NCBI GenBank assembly: GCA_947601495.1
Contig: CANQGE010000003.1
Location: 101,879 to 165,878 of the forward strand
Length of the DNA: 64,000 bases
Direction of reading: 5' to 3'
From: an uncultured Clostridia bacterium
GTDB lineage: Bacteria > Bacillota > Clostridia > TANB77 > CAG-508
Shown here: one piece after another, positions 1 through 10,022 of the stretch
Layout of the letters: every line of letters begins with the position of its first letter
How positions within the stretch are numbered: position 1 is the first letter of the stretch
The notes under the pieces: model-generated
What the model was told of the DNA's origin: nothing
Seen by the model: only the letters and a program-made list of their open reading frames with translations
Database searches by the model: none
Program-made: the position numbers and the translations under genes

Positions 1-1619
1 AATTTATTGCATATTTCTAAACCACTTGATATTACTTCATTGTCAAATTCTTTTACTGCAGTATTTTCTTCAGAGCAATCTCCTAGCAAAGCAAAATATA
101 AGTTTTCAGATTTGTTTGCTAAGTAGTAAACCTCTAATTTATCAAACATTTCTTTAACTTTTTCTTTTGATTTTAGTACTGTTGGAATTACAACAAAAGT
201 GTTTTTGTTTTCAGGAATTCCTTTTTCATAATCCATTTTTGGTATAAGAGTGGGATTTTTAAATTTTCCCATTAAATAGTTTTCTATTCTCAAAAATATT
301 TCTGAAATTGGAATATAGGAAAGTATTGAAATAAATAGTGATATGATTAATTTGCCACTAATATTATAAAGACCAAAACATAAACATAAGCAAAAATATA
401 TTGGTACTAAAATATTTGTTGCAATATATAATTTTGCTTTTTGTCTATAACTTAATTTTTTATTTTCTTTAATTTCTAATATGTTGTTTAATTCTCTAAT
501 TCCATCTTGTTTTATTAAATAATATCCTACATGTGATTTTTTCACATCTTCAAGGTTCTTTGAATTTTCATATCTTTTGCAAAGTTCTATTAATTTTTCT
601 GAAATATAAATTTCTGAAATTTTATTTTTTCTAGCTTTTTTCTCAATAATCTGTCTATAATAGCTTTTGCTTTCTTCGTCCATTTGAGTATATATTCCAG
701 AGGGGTCTAATTTTAGTATTTCTTCTGAAGCATTCATATAGCTAAAAAGTTCTGTAAAATCAATTCGATTTATTTCTTTAATACTTGTTATGCAATTTCC
801 CATTGTGATTTTTATGTTAGCTATATGAAAATGTTCTTTTTGAATAACCTCTGATACAGAAAGTCCAAGTTTTTGAACTTCTTTTGCAAGTATGTTTTGA
901 TATTCTACTGCTTCTTTTCCATACGTTTTTAATTTATAAGACATATATTCTATAAAAGAATATTTTAATTTTTCATCATTTACTTTTAATATTTTTATAT
1001 TATTATTGAATACTAAATTGCTGTTTTTCTTTTCTACAATTCTTTCTATTATGCTTTCTGCTTTATATTTTTGAATTTGTGAAGAATATATTTTTTCACA
1101 AAGCTCTTTAATATGAGAAATTAATGAAATTTTCAAAAAAATTCCAATGTTTTCAAGCTCTTCCATGCTTAGAAGTTTCTTTTTTTGATAAGCTTTAAGT
1201 GCAATATCTAAAATGTCTCTATCTATTTTGCAATCTGTAAAAGCTACAATTTCTTCTGCTAAAACATAACTTCTTGCAAATCCAAAAAATCTGTCATTAG
1301 ATAGACCAATCATATTTTTATATTTTTTTACTTTAAGCTCTTTTTGAATGGTTTTTACAGTTTCTTCTATAATATAAAAATTGTCTAAAATCCATTCTCC
1401 AGCAGCATGAATTTTTATTCCAAGCTTTATGTGTTTAGTAAGCAAATTATAAGTTTCTAAAATAAATTTATAATCTTCTATTAAATTATTTATTGGATAA
1501 GTATTTTTATTTGAAGAACTTCTTGTGTTATGTTCAGATGCAGTTTTTTCAATATGCTTAGCTAATTGATTTCTGTCTAAAAGAGTTCCTCTTATATTTA
1601 ATTTTTTGTACTTTTTCAT
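1..1619 (-). CDS. cyclic beta-1,2-glucan synthase (NdvB-like), N-terminal part, truncated by window edge
   Basis: Open frame on minus strand from ATG at 1617-1619 (MKKYKKLNIRGTLLDRNQLAKHIEKTASEHN...IHAAGEWILDNFYIIEE...DRFFGFARSYVLAEEIVAFTD) running off the left edge; resembles the NdvB N-terminal region, with a TM segment near IYFCLCLCFGLYNISGKLIISLFISILSYIPISEIFLRIENYL. Not in the ORF track because it is partial. Confidence 0.7.
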   Translation of the reverse strand, partial: MKKYKKLNIRGTLLDRNQLAKHIEKTASEHNTRSSSNKNTYPINNLIEDYKFILETYNLLTKHIKLGIKIHAAGEWILDNFYIIEETVKTIQKELKVKKYKNMIGLSNDRFFGFARSYVLAEEIVAFTDCKIDRDILDIALKAYQKKKLLSMEELENIGIFLKISLISHIKELCEKIYSSQIQKYKAESIIERIVEKKNSNLVFNNNIKILKVNDEKLKYSFIEYMSYKLKTYGKEAVEYQNILAKEVQKLGLSVSEVIQKEHFHIANIKITMGNCITSIKEINRIDFTELFSYMNASEEILKLDPSGIYTQMDEESKSYYRQIIEKKARKNKISEIYISEKLIELCKRYENSKNLEDVKKSHVGYYLIKQDGIRELNNILEIKENKKLSYRQKAKLYIATNILVPIYFCLCLCFGLYNISGKLIISLFISILSYIPISEIFLRIENYLMGKFKNPTLIPKMDYEKGIPENKNTFVVIPTVLKSKEKVKEMFDKLEVYYLANKSENLYFALLGDCSEENTAVKEFDNEVISSGLEICNK

Positions 1620-1708
1620 AAAAATCCCCTTATGCTTTTTTAAGGTATTTTTGCCAGATTTTTATGAATTATACAAATTTTTGTGAATTGCATAAGTTTT
1701 ATAAATCT

Positions 1709-1939
1709 TTAATATTGAAGTTTCTTTTTTATTCCCAAACCTGTTCCCACACAAATTGGTGTTTCAATTATTGGCGTTCTCTTTGTTTCATTTTTCGCAG
1801 GATTAGAAACATCTACTTTTAAACTCTTTATAAAATCTGATTCTTCGCTATAAACTTCTTTTGGAGGTTCAAGTTCTTTTATTTTATCTTTTTTAAATAA
1901 ATTTTTTATAAATAATAAAAATTTTTTTATAATTTCCAT
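1709..1939 (-). CDS. small hypothetical protein (76 aa), N-terminal hydrophobic segment
   Basis: ORF track; ggagaaa-type RBS upstream; no recognised domain. Confidence 0.5.
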   Translation of the reverse strand: MEIIKKFLLFIKNLFKKDKIKELEPPKEVYSEESDFIKSLKVDVSNPAKNETKRTPIIETPICVGTGLGIKKKLQY

Positions 1940-1976
1940 ATTTTTCTCCTTTAATTTTTGACCTCAAATATGTTCC

Positions 1977-3743
1977 TTATCTTTCTTCTCCTTCATTTTC
2001 TTTTTCTGGTGCCATATTATTAGGAATAGCATTTTTCTTCATATAATCTTTTTCTTCTTGTGAAACTCTTTGATTTTGAAGATAGTATGCTTTCCAAGGC
2101 CTTATTCCATTTCTAGCTTGTAAGTCGAAATCATAGCAATCAAATTTTTTCTCAAATTCTTCTCTTGAAATTGCTACCATACTTCCCTTTTCTTTATCTG
2201 CAACAAAAAAACTTTCTCCAAGCTCTCCCATATCTGCATAAGTATATAAAACAGGGCTTTTAGATTTATCATTTTTATCATATACCCTATTTATAACAAC
2301 TCTTCTAATATTTTCATTTTGTGACCCTAGTAATGCTGATGAAAGGAATTCCATACTTTCATATGGAGCTTTAGTAAAAGTTGGACAAATCTCTGATGTT
2401 ATTTTAAACATTTTTTGAAAATATGTATTTGGATCAGATTCATACATTTTTCCAGCAGTTTTAAATAAATCATTATATACACTAGTTGGAAACTCACCAT
2501 TTTCTCTAGCAAGTCCAACACTTGCAAATACTCTTCTTAAAGATAGTTCATCTAAATTAATAGTTGCATTTTTTATTTTTGGTGCGCCAGGTATTTCTTC
2601 ACACACGAATCTGTGCGCATACGAATCTGTACCATCAGGTTCAATATCTAATTCTCTTGCTTGTTCATAAGTTATACAAAATGTTGGAGGTCTAAGTCCA
2701 AATCTATGACTAGCTAAATTCCAAGTTGGATCTACTATTGTATCTCCTTTAATTACGCTCCCATCTGCACATGGAAGTTCAATATTTTCTACTTTAAGAA
2801 AGGCATGAGTATCACTACTTATGATACTACTTTTAATTCCTAATCTATTTAATATTTCTTTTTCGAGTTCTGCTATACCAAGACATACCCCATATCCTGA
2901 AGATATTATTTTCCAAATAGCTCTTTCATCGTTTGTGTTAGCAATTTCTGTGTCATGGTCTGGGCTATAGCTTATCTTTTTTCCGATAGCATTATCTACT
3001 ATTGCAAGTTTTTGTATATCACTAAGTTCTGGTGGTATACTTTGTATTAATGATTCTATCCACTTTTCACCTTCTAAATATTCTGCTCCTGTAGAATAAA
3101 ACATATCTCCTAAGTTTTGAACTAATAAATCTGGACATATTTTATATAATTCTGAAAATTTTTCCTTTTCTTCTTTATTTAGAGTTTGTGGATTTATCTT
3201 AATCCATTTATCAAGCCCACGATAATCTTGTAAATCCTTATCAAAATCCACTTTAATTACCATTTGACTTTTATTACTAGATAAATATGCTCGCATTGCT
3301 AACAAATTTCTATATTCTGCTGGAATAAGAGATTCATCTATTTCTTCCTTTGTTTCTTGTCTCAATGATAAAATTACATTTGTTAATTCTTCTGGCTGAA
3401 GGCTAAAATCTCCTAAATTTTCTATAAATTTCTTTTGTGCTTTTGTGTTTAATCCATGTACAATACTAGAAATAGATCTTTTTTTCTCTTTATAAAATTC
3501 TGGATGTTCTATTAGAAAATCGTGTATTGTACTATAGTCTAAAGTAGTTAAAAACCAATTCTGCTTAAAACGAAGGTCAGCTTCTTCTTTAGGATCTGTT
3601 GCTTTTTGTAACAATGCTTCATATATTTTTTTCATACTCATTTGGTCTTTATGATCCCAAGTGTTTGAATCAAATATATTAAAACTTGCATCAGCTTGTG
3701 AAGGTACATCTTTTGTTTCTTTAGTATCCATCTTTTTCTCCAT
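1977..3743 (-). CDS. transglutaminase-like domain protein
   Basis: 588 aa; Cys/His/Asp pattern GYGVCLGIAELEKEILNRLGIKSSIISSDTHAFLKVE...IVDPTWNL typical of transglutaminase-like folds. Confidence 0.65.
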   Translation of the reverse strand: MEKKMDTKETKDVPSQADASFNIFDSNTWDHKDQMSMKKIYEALLQKATDPKEEADLRFKQNWFLTTLDYSTIHDFLIEHPEFYKEKKRSISSIVHGLNTKAQKKFIENLGDFSLQPEELTNVILSLRQETKEEIDESLIPAEYRNLLAMRAYLSSNKSQMVIKVDFDKDLQDYRGLDKWIKINPQTLNKEEKEKFSELYKICPDLLVQNLGDMFYSTGAEYLEGEKWIESLIQSIPPELSDIQKLAIVDNAIGKKISYSPDHDTEIANTNDERAIWKIISSGYGVCLGIAELEKEILNRLGIKSSIISSDTHAFLKVENIELPCADGSVIKGDTIVDPTWNLASHRFGLRPPTFCITYEQARELDIEPDGTDSYAHRFVCEEIPGAPKIKNATINLDELSLRRVFASVGLARENGEFPTSVYNDLFKTAGKMYESDPNTYFQKMFKITSEICPTFTKAPYESMEFLSSALLGSQNENIRRVVINRVYDKNDKSKSPVLYTYADMGELGESFFVADKEKGSMVAISREEFEKKFDCYDFDLQARNGIRPWKAYYLQNQRVSQEEKDYMKKNAIPNNMAPEKENEGEER

Positions 3744-3919
3744 TTACAATTTTAATTATTCTTATTTTATCATAACTATTGCACAAAAATGCTATTTTTA
3801 ACTTAAATGTAATAAAAGAGAATAGACTTAAATATAATTATAATGAATTTATAAGAAAATATTTCTAAGAATTTAATATTTTAAACACTTTATGCTTTTT
3901 AAGGAGAATAAATTTCAAT

Positions 3920-4627
3920 ATGATTTTGCTTAATAAAAAAAGACTAGTTTTTATAACTTTAAGTTTAATTTTTTCAATTTTTTATTATAGTTTTTTAAAT
4001 ACTAATTTAGAAACACAAACAGTTTCTTCCCTTCCTATATCTAATCATACAATTATTTTAGATGCTGGGCATGGAAATCCTGATGGTGGAGCAGTTGGAG
4101 AAGATGGTTCTATAGAATCTGACTTAAATTTAAAAATTGTTTTAAAATTACAAGCTTTACTTGAAAGTTCTAATTGCAATGTTATTTTAACTCGTTCTGA
4201 TGAAAATGGTATTTATGAAGCTGATAGTAGCACCATTAGAGAGAAAAAAATTTCTGATATGAAAAATAGAGTAAAAATTGCAAATAATTCTAATGCAGAA
4301 TTATTTTTGTCAATACATATGAATAAGTTAGAGCAAAGTGAATATAGTGGTTACCAAACTTTTTTCAAGGCCAAAGATGAAACAAGTAAAAAAATTGCTA
4401 AAAATGTTCAGCTTAGCTTAAATAATTTTTTAAAAAAAGAAAAAACAAGAGAAATAAAATCTATTTCTGGAATCTATTTAACAAAAAATGTGGAAATTCC
4501 TCTTGTTATTGTTGAATGTGGATTTTTATCAAATGCTGAGGAAAATAAAATTCTCCAAACAGATTCATATCAAAATGAGCTTGCTTGGAGTATTTATATT
4601 GGGATTATGGATTATTTTGAGAATTAA
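3920..4627 (+). CDS. cwlD: N-acetylmuramoyl-L-alanine amidase (CwlD-type, Amidase_3)
   Basis: N-terminal signal/anchor; IILDAGHGNPDGGAVGEDGSIESDLNLKI, LFLSIHMN, VIVECGFLSNAEE motifs. Confidence 0.85.
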   Translation: MILLNKKRLVFITLSLIFSIFYYSFLNTNLETQTVSSLPISNHTIILDAGHGNPDGGAVGEDGSIESDLNLKIVLKLQALLESSNCNVILTRSDENGIYEADSSTIREKKISDMKNRVKIANNSNAELFLSIHMNKLEQSEYSGYQTFFKAKDETSKKIAKNVQLSLNNFLKKEKTREIKSISGIYLTKNVEIPLVIVECGFLSNAEENKILQTDSYQNELAWSIYIGIMDYFEN

Positions 4628-4653
4628 ATAGTGTAATTTTTAATAAAATTTAA

Positions 4654-4838
4654 AAGTAGCTATAATATGTTTAATTCATTACATCACTCGCTCAAGCTAA
4701 TTATCGCAAAATTGGTAAATAGCATTTTTCGGCACCCTTCCATCAAAAGATGAACTCTTTCCGAAAAATGTATTAACCAATTTTAGCTCAATTACTTTCG
4801 ATTCGTTCTTTCATTCATTAAACATAATATAGCTACTT
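4654..4838. repeat. ~185-nt imperfect inverted repeat between convergent genes (MITE-like or large hairpin)
   Basis: Outer arms AAGTAGCTATAATATGTTTAAT / ATTAAACATAATATAGCTACTT; inner arms AAAATTGGTAAATAGCATTTTTCGG / CCGAAAAATGTATTAACCAATTTT; apex CATCAAAAGATG. Confidence 0.75.
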
Positions 4839-4861
4839 CTTAATTTTTTAATATTTTATTT

Positions 4862-5815
4862 TTATCTCATCAAATATGAGAAAATTACTGAACTTAATTT
4901 CAAACTATTGTGCTTAATTGTTCCGTCTGATGTTGTTAATAAATCATCTTCAATTAGTTCATAATTTCCTTTTCTTATATTTTCATAATCAATTGGAACT
5001 TGGTCTTTTTGTTCTTCTGTTTCATATTTTTTAAGCATTTCTTTAGGAATAACTGTGTTACTTGCAATAACAACATCTATAGCATCTTTTCCTAAATATT
5101 GCTCTAATACGTTTACATGGTCGCTTACTCCAAATCCGTCTGTTTCTCCTGGTTGAGTCATTGCATTACATATGTATAGAACTTTTGCTTTTGCTTTTTT
5201 TATTGCTTCTACAACATCTTTGCAGATGATGTGTGGCATAACGCTTGTGTAAAGGCTTCCCATACTTAAAATAATTAAATCTGCTTCTTTTATTGCATCA
5301 AAAACTTCTGGTAAAACATGTGGTTCTTCTTTATAGAAAAATCTAGAATATTTTTTATTTGCTTTTGTAATTTCTTCTTCACCTTCTATAATTTTTCCAT
5401 CTGTTGTTTCTCCCATTAAAGTTAAGCAATCCTCAGAAAGTGGTAAAACTGTATGTTTTACGTCCATGATTTTACTTAAATATTCAATACTTGTTTTTAA
5501 ACTTCCAGTTTCTCTAATTAAAGATGTTAAAATTAAATTTCCAAGTGCATGCCCATTAAGCTCACTATATGTAGATAATCTATATTCCATAACGTCTCTA
5601 ACTTCATCTGGTAGTGTAGATAAATTACTTAAAACTTTTCTAATATCTCCAACTGCTGGAGTTGAGAATTCTTTTCTTAATCTTCCTGTGCTTGAACCAT
5701 CATCTGATACAGTAATAACTGCTGTAATATCTACAGGGAAATATTTTAAACCTTTTAAAACAAATGAAGTCCCTGTTCCTCCACCTAATATTACTATTTT
5801 TTTATTTTTTTGCAT
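4862..5815 (-). CDS. yvcK: YvcK/GlmR-like (CofD superfamily) protein
   Basis: KIVILGGGTGTSFVLKGLKYFPVDITAVITVSDDGSSTGRLR...PAVGDIRKVLSNLS, NGHALGNLIL, LYICNAMTQPGETDGFGVSDHV. Confidence 0.9.
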   Translation of the reverse strand: MQKNKKIVILGGGTGTSFVLKGLKYFPVDITAVITVSDDGSSTGRLRKEFSTPAVGDIRKVLSNLSTLPDEVRDVMEYRLSTYSELNGHALGNLILTSLIRETGSLKTSIEYLSKIMDVKHTVLPLSEDCLTLMGETTDGKIIEGEEEITKANKKYSRFFYKEEPHVLPEVFDAIKEADLIILSMGSLYTSVMPHIICKDVVEAIKKAKAKVLYICNAMTQPGETDGFGVSDHVNVLEQYLGKDAIDVVIASNTVIPKEMLKKYETEEQKDQVPIDYENIRKGNYELIEDDLLTTSDGTIKHNSLKLSSVIFSYLMR

Positions 5816-5878
5816 AAATAATTCTCCTTAAAACAAAATTCTAATATATTTTATTCTTTCTTTTATGTTTATGGTACT

Positions 5879-6478
5879 CTAAATTTCACTTCTACCTTCT
5901 AAAGCTTTTGTAAGAGTAATTTCATCTGTGTATTCTAAATCTCCTCCAACAGGAATTCCTCTAGCAATTCTTGTTGTTTTTATTCCTAAAGGTTTTACTA
6001 GTTTAGAAATATACATAGATGTTGCTTCTCCCTCTACTCTAGGGTTTGTTGCTAAAATTATTTCTTTTGTTTCTTCATTCATTATTCTTGTTAGTAATTC
6101 TTTTATTTTTATATCGTCAGGTCCAATTCCATTCATAGGAGATATTGAGCCATGTAAAACATGATAAACGCCATTATATTCGTGCGTTCTTTCCATTGCA
6201 ATTACGTCTCTAACATCTTCAACAACACATATAATAGAATTATCTCTTTTAGGATTTGAGCATATATTACAAGGATCTGTGTCTGATATGTTGAAACATT
6301 TTGAGCAAAAATGCAAATTCTTTTTAGCATTTAAAATAGAATTTGTAAATTCTTCTGTTTCTTCCTGACTTAAATCAAGCATGTAAAAAGCCAATCTTTG
6401 AGCCGTTTTATGTCCTATGCTAGGCAATTTTTCAAAACTTTCTATTAATTTTTCTATTGAAGGTGAATAATATGACAT
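5879..6478 (-). CDS. recR: recombination protein RecR
   Basis: [25 protein letters not shown]4 zinc motif [16 protein letters not shown]; Toprim [16 protein letters not shown]; next to ybaB/dnaX. Confidence 0.95.
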   Translation of the reverse strand: MSYYSPSIEKLIESFEKLPSIGHKTAQRLAFYMLDLSQEETEEFTNSILNAKKNLHFCSKCFNISDTDPCNICSNPKRDNSIICVVEDVRDVIAMERTHEYNGVYHVLHGSISPMNGIGPDDIKIKELLTRIMNEETKEIILATNPRVEGEATSMYISKLVKPLGIKTTRIARGIPVGGDLEYTDEITLTKALEGRSEI

Positions 6479-6502
6479 ATTTTTTTCCTTTTATTTTATA
6501 TT

Positions 6503-6847
6503 TTACATTAATCCTGGTATATTGTATTTTCCAAATTGTGCTGATTGTGCTTCGTCAACTTTTCTTAAAGCTTCATTTACTGATGTTAAAATTAAATCTT
6601 GTAGCATTTCTACATCATCTGGGTCTACAACATCTTTTGTTAATTTTATTTCTTTTATTACTTTATTTCCTGATACTTTTACATATACTGCTCCGCCACC
6701 TGCTGTTGCATCAAATTCTCTGCTACCTAATTCCTCTTGAGTTTTTTCCATATCTGCTTGCATTTTTTTAGCTTCTTTCATCAATTGGTTTATGTTCATT
6801 CCGCCGAAGCCTCCCATTCCTCCTGGAAATCCTCCTCTTTTACTCAT
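6503..6847 (-). CDS. ybaB: YbaB/EbfC family nucleoid-associated protein
   Basis: MKEAKKMQADMEKTQEELGSREFDATAGGGAVYVKVSGNKVIKEIKL; between recR and dnaX. Confidence 0.92.
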   Translation of the reverse strand: MSKRGGFPGGMGGFGGMNINQLMKEAKKMQADMEKTQEELGSREFDATAGGGAVYVKVSGNKVIKEIKLTKDVVDPDDVEMLQDLILTSVNEALRKVDEAQSAQFGKYNIPGLM

Positions 6848-6872
6848 ATTTAAAATTCCTCCTTTAAAAATT

Positions 6873-8462
6873 TTAGTCTATAATGTTTATATCTATTCCT
6901 AAATCATTTATTGATGATGTTTTCTTACTTTCTGTTTTATTTTCTTCTTTTGTTAAATCTTTATATTTTAAATGAATTTGTTTTCCTGTAATTTTAAATA
7001 TTTCAGTTACTAATTCATTTTTATTATTAACATCTTCTAAAATTCTTTCATTAAATGATGTTAATCCATTTGGAAATTCCACTTCCCAAACTAAATCATT
7101 TACTTCTTTTATTCTAGTATTTATTAAAGATGTATATAATCTAATTTTTCCATTTCTTTTTAGAGTATCTATTACTCTTTTCCAAGCTATCTCAACATTA
7201 CTAGAAACTAAAGTAGTTTCTTCTTTCTTTTCTTCTTTTTGCATTTTTGGTTTTTCTTGTTTTTCTTTTGGTGCTTCAGTTTTTACTTCTTCTACTGTTT
7301 CTATATTTTTTAAATTTAAATTTGCTATTTTTTGTTCTAGTGCTTGTAATCTTTTTTCTATGCTTGAACCAGCACTAGAAGAAAATTCTTGTCTGCATAC
7401 CTTTATAACTCCAGTTTGAAACATAATTGTTTTTTGTGATGACCATTTTAAATCATTTTCCAAATCTGATAATTCATAAATAATGTTTAATAGAGTTTGT
7501 TCATCTGAAATATCTGCTAATTTCTTTATTTCTTCTAGCTCTTCTTTTGAATATATTTTTAAATCATTTGTTGCTTTATAAACTAAAATATCTTTAAAAT
7601 ATTTTATTACTTCCCACAAATAATTGTATAAATCTTTTCCATCATTTATAACTTCATCTATAACTTCTAAAGCATTTATTGTGTCTTTTTCTAAAATTGC
7701 TCTAGAAAGTTTATTTATGTATTCTAACTTTGGAAGTCCAACTAATTCCTTTACTTCATCTACTGTAATGTTTTCTGTATTTTCTTGACTGCATCTTTCC
7801 AAAATACTTATAGCATCTCTCATATGTCCTTCTGAAAGTACAGCAATTATTTTTAATGCTTCTTCATCTATTTTTATTTTTGCTTCACTACATATTATTT
7901 TTAATCTTTTTATAATATCGTTTTCTGGTATTTTTTTGAAGTCGAATCTTTGACATCTTGAAAGTATTGTTGTTGGAAGTTTTTGAGGCTCAGTTGTTGC
8001 TAAAATAAATTTAACGTGTTCAGGTGGTTCTTCTAAAGTTTTAAGTAGTGCATTAAAAGCACCTGTTGAAAGCATATGAACCTCGTCTATTATATAAACT
8101 CTAAATTTTGCTTTTGTTGGAAGAAAATTTACTTCATCACGAATGCTTCTAATATCTTCTACGCTATTGTTTGATGCTGCATCCATTTCTACAACATCTG
8201 TTAAAGAGCCTTCTAAAATTTCTTTACAAATTTCACATTCATTGCAAGGCTCACCATCTTGTGGATTTAAGCAATTTACAACTCTTGCTAATATTTTAGC
8301 AGAAGTGGTTTTTCCTGTTCCTCTTCCTCCGGTGAAAAGATATGCATGCCCAACTCTATTAGAAATTACTTGATTTTTAAGAGTTTTAGTAATGTGTTCT
8401 TGTCCTACCATATCTGAAAATTTAAGCGGCCTAAAATTTCTATAAAGAGCTGTATATGACAT
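6873..8462 (-). CDS. dnaX: DNA polymerase III subunit gamma/tau
   Basis: YRNFRPLKFSDMVGQEHITKTLKNQV, Walker A GGRGTGKTTSAKI, Cys zinc site, IIDEVHMLSTGAFNALLKTLEEPPEHVKFILATTEPQKLP. Confidence 0.97.
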   Translation of the reverse strand: MSYTALYRNFRPLKFSDMVGQEHITKTLKNQVISNRVGHAYLFTGGRGTGKTTSAKILARVVNCLNPQDGEPCNECEICKEILEGSLTDVVEMDAASNNSVEDIRSIRDEVNFLPTKAKFRVYIIDEVHMLSTGAFNALLKTLEEPPEHVKFILATTEPQKLPTTILSRCQRFDFKKIPENDIIKRLKIICSEAKIKIDEEALKIIAVLSEGHMRDAISILERCSQENTENITVDEVKELVGLPKLEYINKLSRAILEKDTINALEVIDEVINDGKDLYNYLWEVIKYFKDILVYKATNDLKIYSKEELEEIKKLADISDEQTLLNIIYELSDLENDLKWSSQKTIMFQTGVIKVCRQEFSSSAGSSIEKRLQALEQKIANLNLKNIETVEEVKTEAPKEKQEKPKMQKEEKKEETTLVSSNVEIAWKRVIDTLKRNGKIRLYTSLINTRIKEVNDLVWEVEFPNGLTSFNERILEDVNNKNELVTEIFKITGKQIHLKYKDLTKEENKTESKKTSSINDLGIDINIID

Positions 8463-8490
8463 ATTTTCCTCCTTTAATTTTGATAGTAAA

Positions 8491-8607
8491 GGCTTTCCTT
8501 AAGGAAGGCATGCGAACTCACATAAATACACTACTTATCGCTGCTTTCTTCCGAACCTGACGAGATTCATAGCTTTTTATTGAAGCATACCTTCCTTAAG
8601 AAAAGCC
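8491..8607 (-). ncRNA. ffs: bacterial small SRP RNA (4.5S/scRNA class)
   Basis: Minus strand contains GTCAGGTTCGGAAGAAAGCAGCGATAAG (SRP apical core) with closing arms GGCTTTTCTTAAGGAAGG / CCTTCCTTAAGGAAAGCC; tadA-ffs-dnaX gene order. Confidence 0.93.
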
Positions 8608-8657
8608 ACTTTAACTTTAAAGATTATATAATGAATTTTGCTATTTTGCAATAGTTT

Positions 8658-9383
8658 TTATACTCTTTTAAACACCACATCATCAAAATTTGTTATTTCT
8701 TTGTTTGGTGAACCTTCTTCAATAACTGTATCTATTGGTAAATCTAAATGCAAAGTTCCTTTAAAACTAATATCATCATCTGTTGTAATTATTACATCAA
8801 AACTTACATCAAATTTTATTTCTTCTATTTTCACACCAAGATTTGAAAGAAGTTTTCCATCATAAGTTATTTCTGAATCTTCATTTGATATGTATGAACC
8901 TAAATCTTCTAAAGAAAATCTAAAGCCAACCATTCCTCCAACATTGCATATTTCCATATTTTTCATATCGTCAATTACTGCACCACTGAATGCTAGTCCA
9001 TCTTTTAAATAATCTTGCTCACTATATGTATATAAATTTTGAAGTTCTCCTGTTGGTCTTAAAAGCTTTACTGTTCCTTTTTGTGGTTTTTTATTTATAA
9101 CAAAATTTTCGAATTTTATTTCTTTAATTGTGTCATCTGTTTCCATTGTTTTGTCAATATAAACATAAACATCATTTACTTGTGTAACTCCTACATTCCA
9201 AATGTGTTCATGGTCATCTGTTACATTTCCATCTACAGTACTTACTAAAAGAATCTTACTTATTGAAAATGGTAAAACTTTTTCTCCTTCTACTTCATAC
9301 TTTTTCATAATTTCCCAAACGCCAATAAGTAGTAGCACTATAACAATTGAAAACAAGAACTTTTTAACTAGATTTATTTTCAC
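8658..9383 (-). CDS. membrane-anchored hypothetical protein (paralogue of 22312..23154)
   Basis: N-terminal TM then extracytoplasmic domain; C-terminal half resembles the protein at 22312..23154. Confidence 0.6.
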   Translation of the reverse strand: MKINLVKKFLFSIVIVLLLIGVWEIMKKYEVEGEKVLPFSISKILLVSTVDGNVTDDHEHIWNVGVTQVNDVYVYIDKTMETDDTIKEIKFENFVINKKPQKGTVKLLRPTGELQNLYTYSEQDYLKDGLAFSGAVIDDMKNMEICNVGGMVGFRFSLEDLGSYISNEDSEITYDGKLLSNLGVKIEEIKFDVSFDVIITTDDDISFKGTLHLDLPIDTVIEEGSPNKEITNFDDVVFKRV

Positions 9384-9837
9384 TTTTATTTCTCTCCCTT
9401 AAAAATTTAAAAAATTGTTTAAGTAAATTTTCACACTCTTCTTTTAAAATATATTTCTCTGTTTCAATTTTATGATTAAATTTATAATCTTCTAAAAGAT
9501 TTAATACTGATCCACATGCACCAGTTTTTGCATCATCTGTGCCAATATACAATTTTTTTATTCTTGAATTTATAAGTGCTCCCGCACACATAGAGCAGGG
9601 CTCTAATGTTACATACATTTCGCAATCTATAAGGCGCCATGCATCTAACTTTTTACAAGCTTTTTTTATTGCTAAAATTTCTGCATGGCAAGTAGAATCC
9701 TTTTTTGTTTCTTTTTGATTATGAGCTCTTGCTATTATTTTACCATCTTTAACAATTACTGCTCCAACTGGTACCTCTTCTATTTCAAGAGCTTTTTTAG
9801 CCTCTTTTATGGCTTCACTCATAAATTTTTCTTCCAA
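9364..9837 (-). CDS. tadA: tRNA adenosine(34) deaminase
   Basis: HAEILAIKKACKKL, VTLEPCSMCAGALINSRI. Confidence 0.93.
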   Translation of the reverse strand: MEEKFMSEAIKEAKKALEIEEVPVGAVIVKDGKIIARAHNQKETKKDSTCHAEILAIKKACKKLDAWRLIDCEMYVTLEPCSMCAGALINSRIKKLYIGTDDAKTGACGSVLNLLEDYKFNHKIETEKYILKEECENLLKQFFKFLRERNKSENKSS

Positions 9838-9958
9838 AAATATTACTCCTATAATTTTAAAGTTGTAATGATTTTAGCACATCTTTATTGAAAAGTAAAT
9901 AAAAGGAATTTTCAATATAAATTACTTTAATCTTTCTCTTTTAAAGTTTTATTCATAA

Positions 9959-9998
9959 AAATAAACTCAAACTACTTTTAGTAATTTGAGTTTATTTT
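9959..9998. terminator. Rho-independent terminator hairpin downstream of the giant surface-protein gene
   Basis: AATAAACTCAAA-CTACTTTTAGTAA-TTTGAGTTTATT stem-loop. Confidence 0.75.
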
Positions 9999-10022
9999 CT
10001 TATACTAACTTTAGTTTAGTAG

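Noticed and set aside
6457-6771. Leu-rich plus-strand ORFs over recR/ybaB
   Set aside because: Antisense shadows of well-recognised housekeeping genes.
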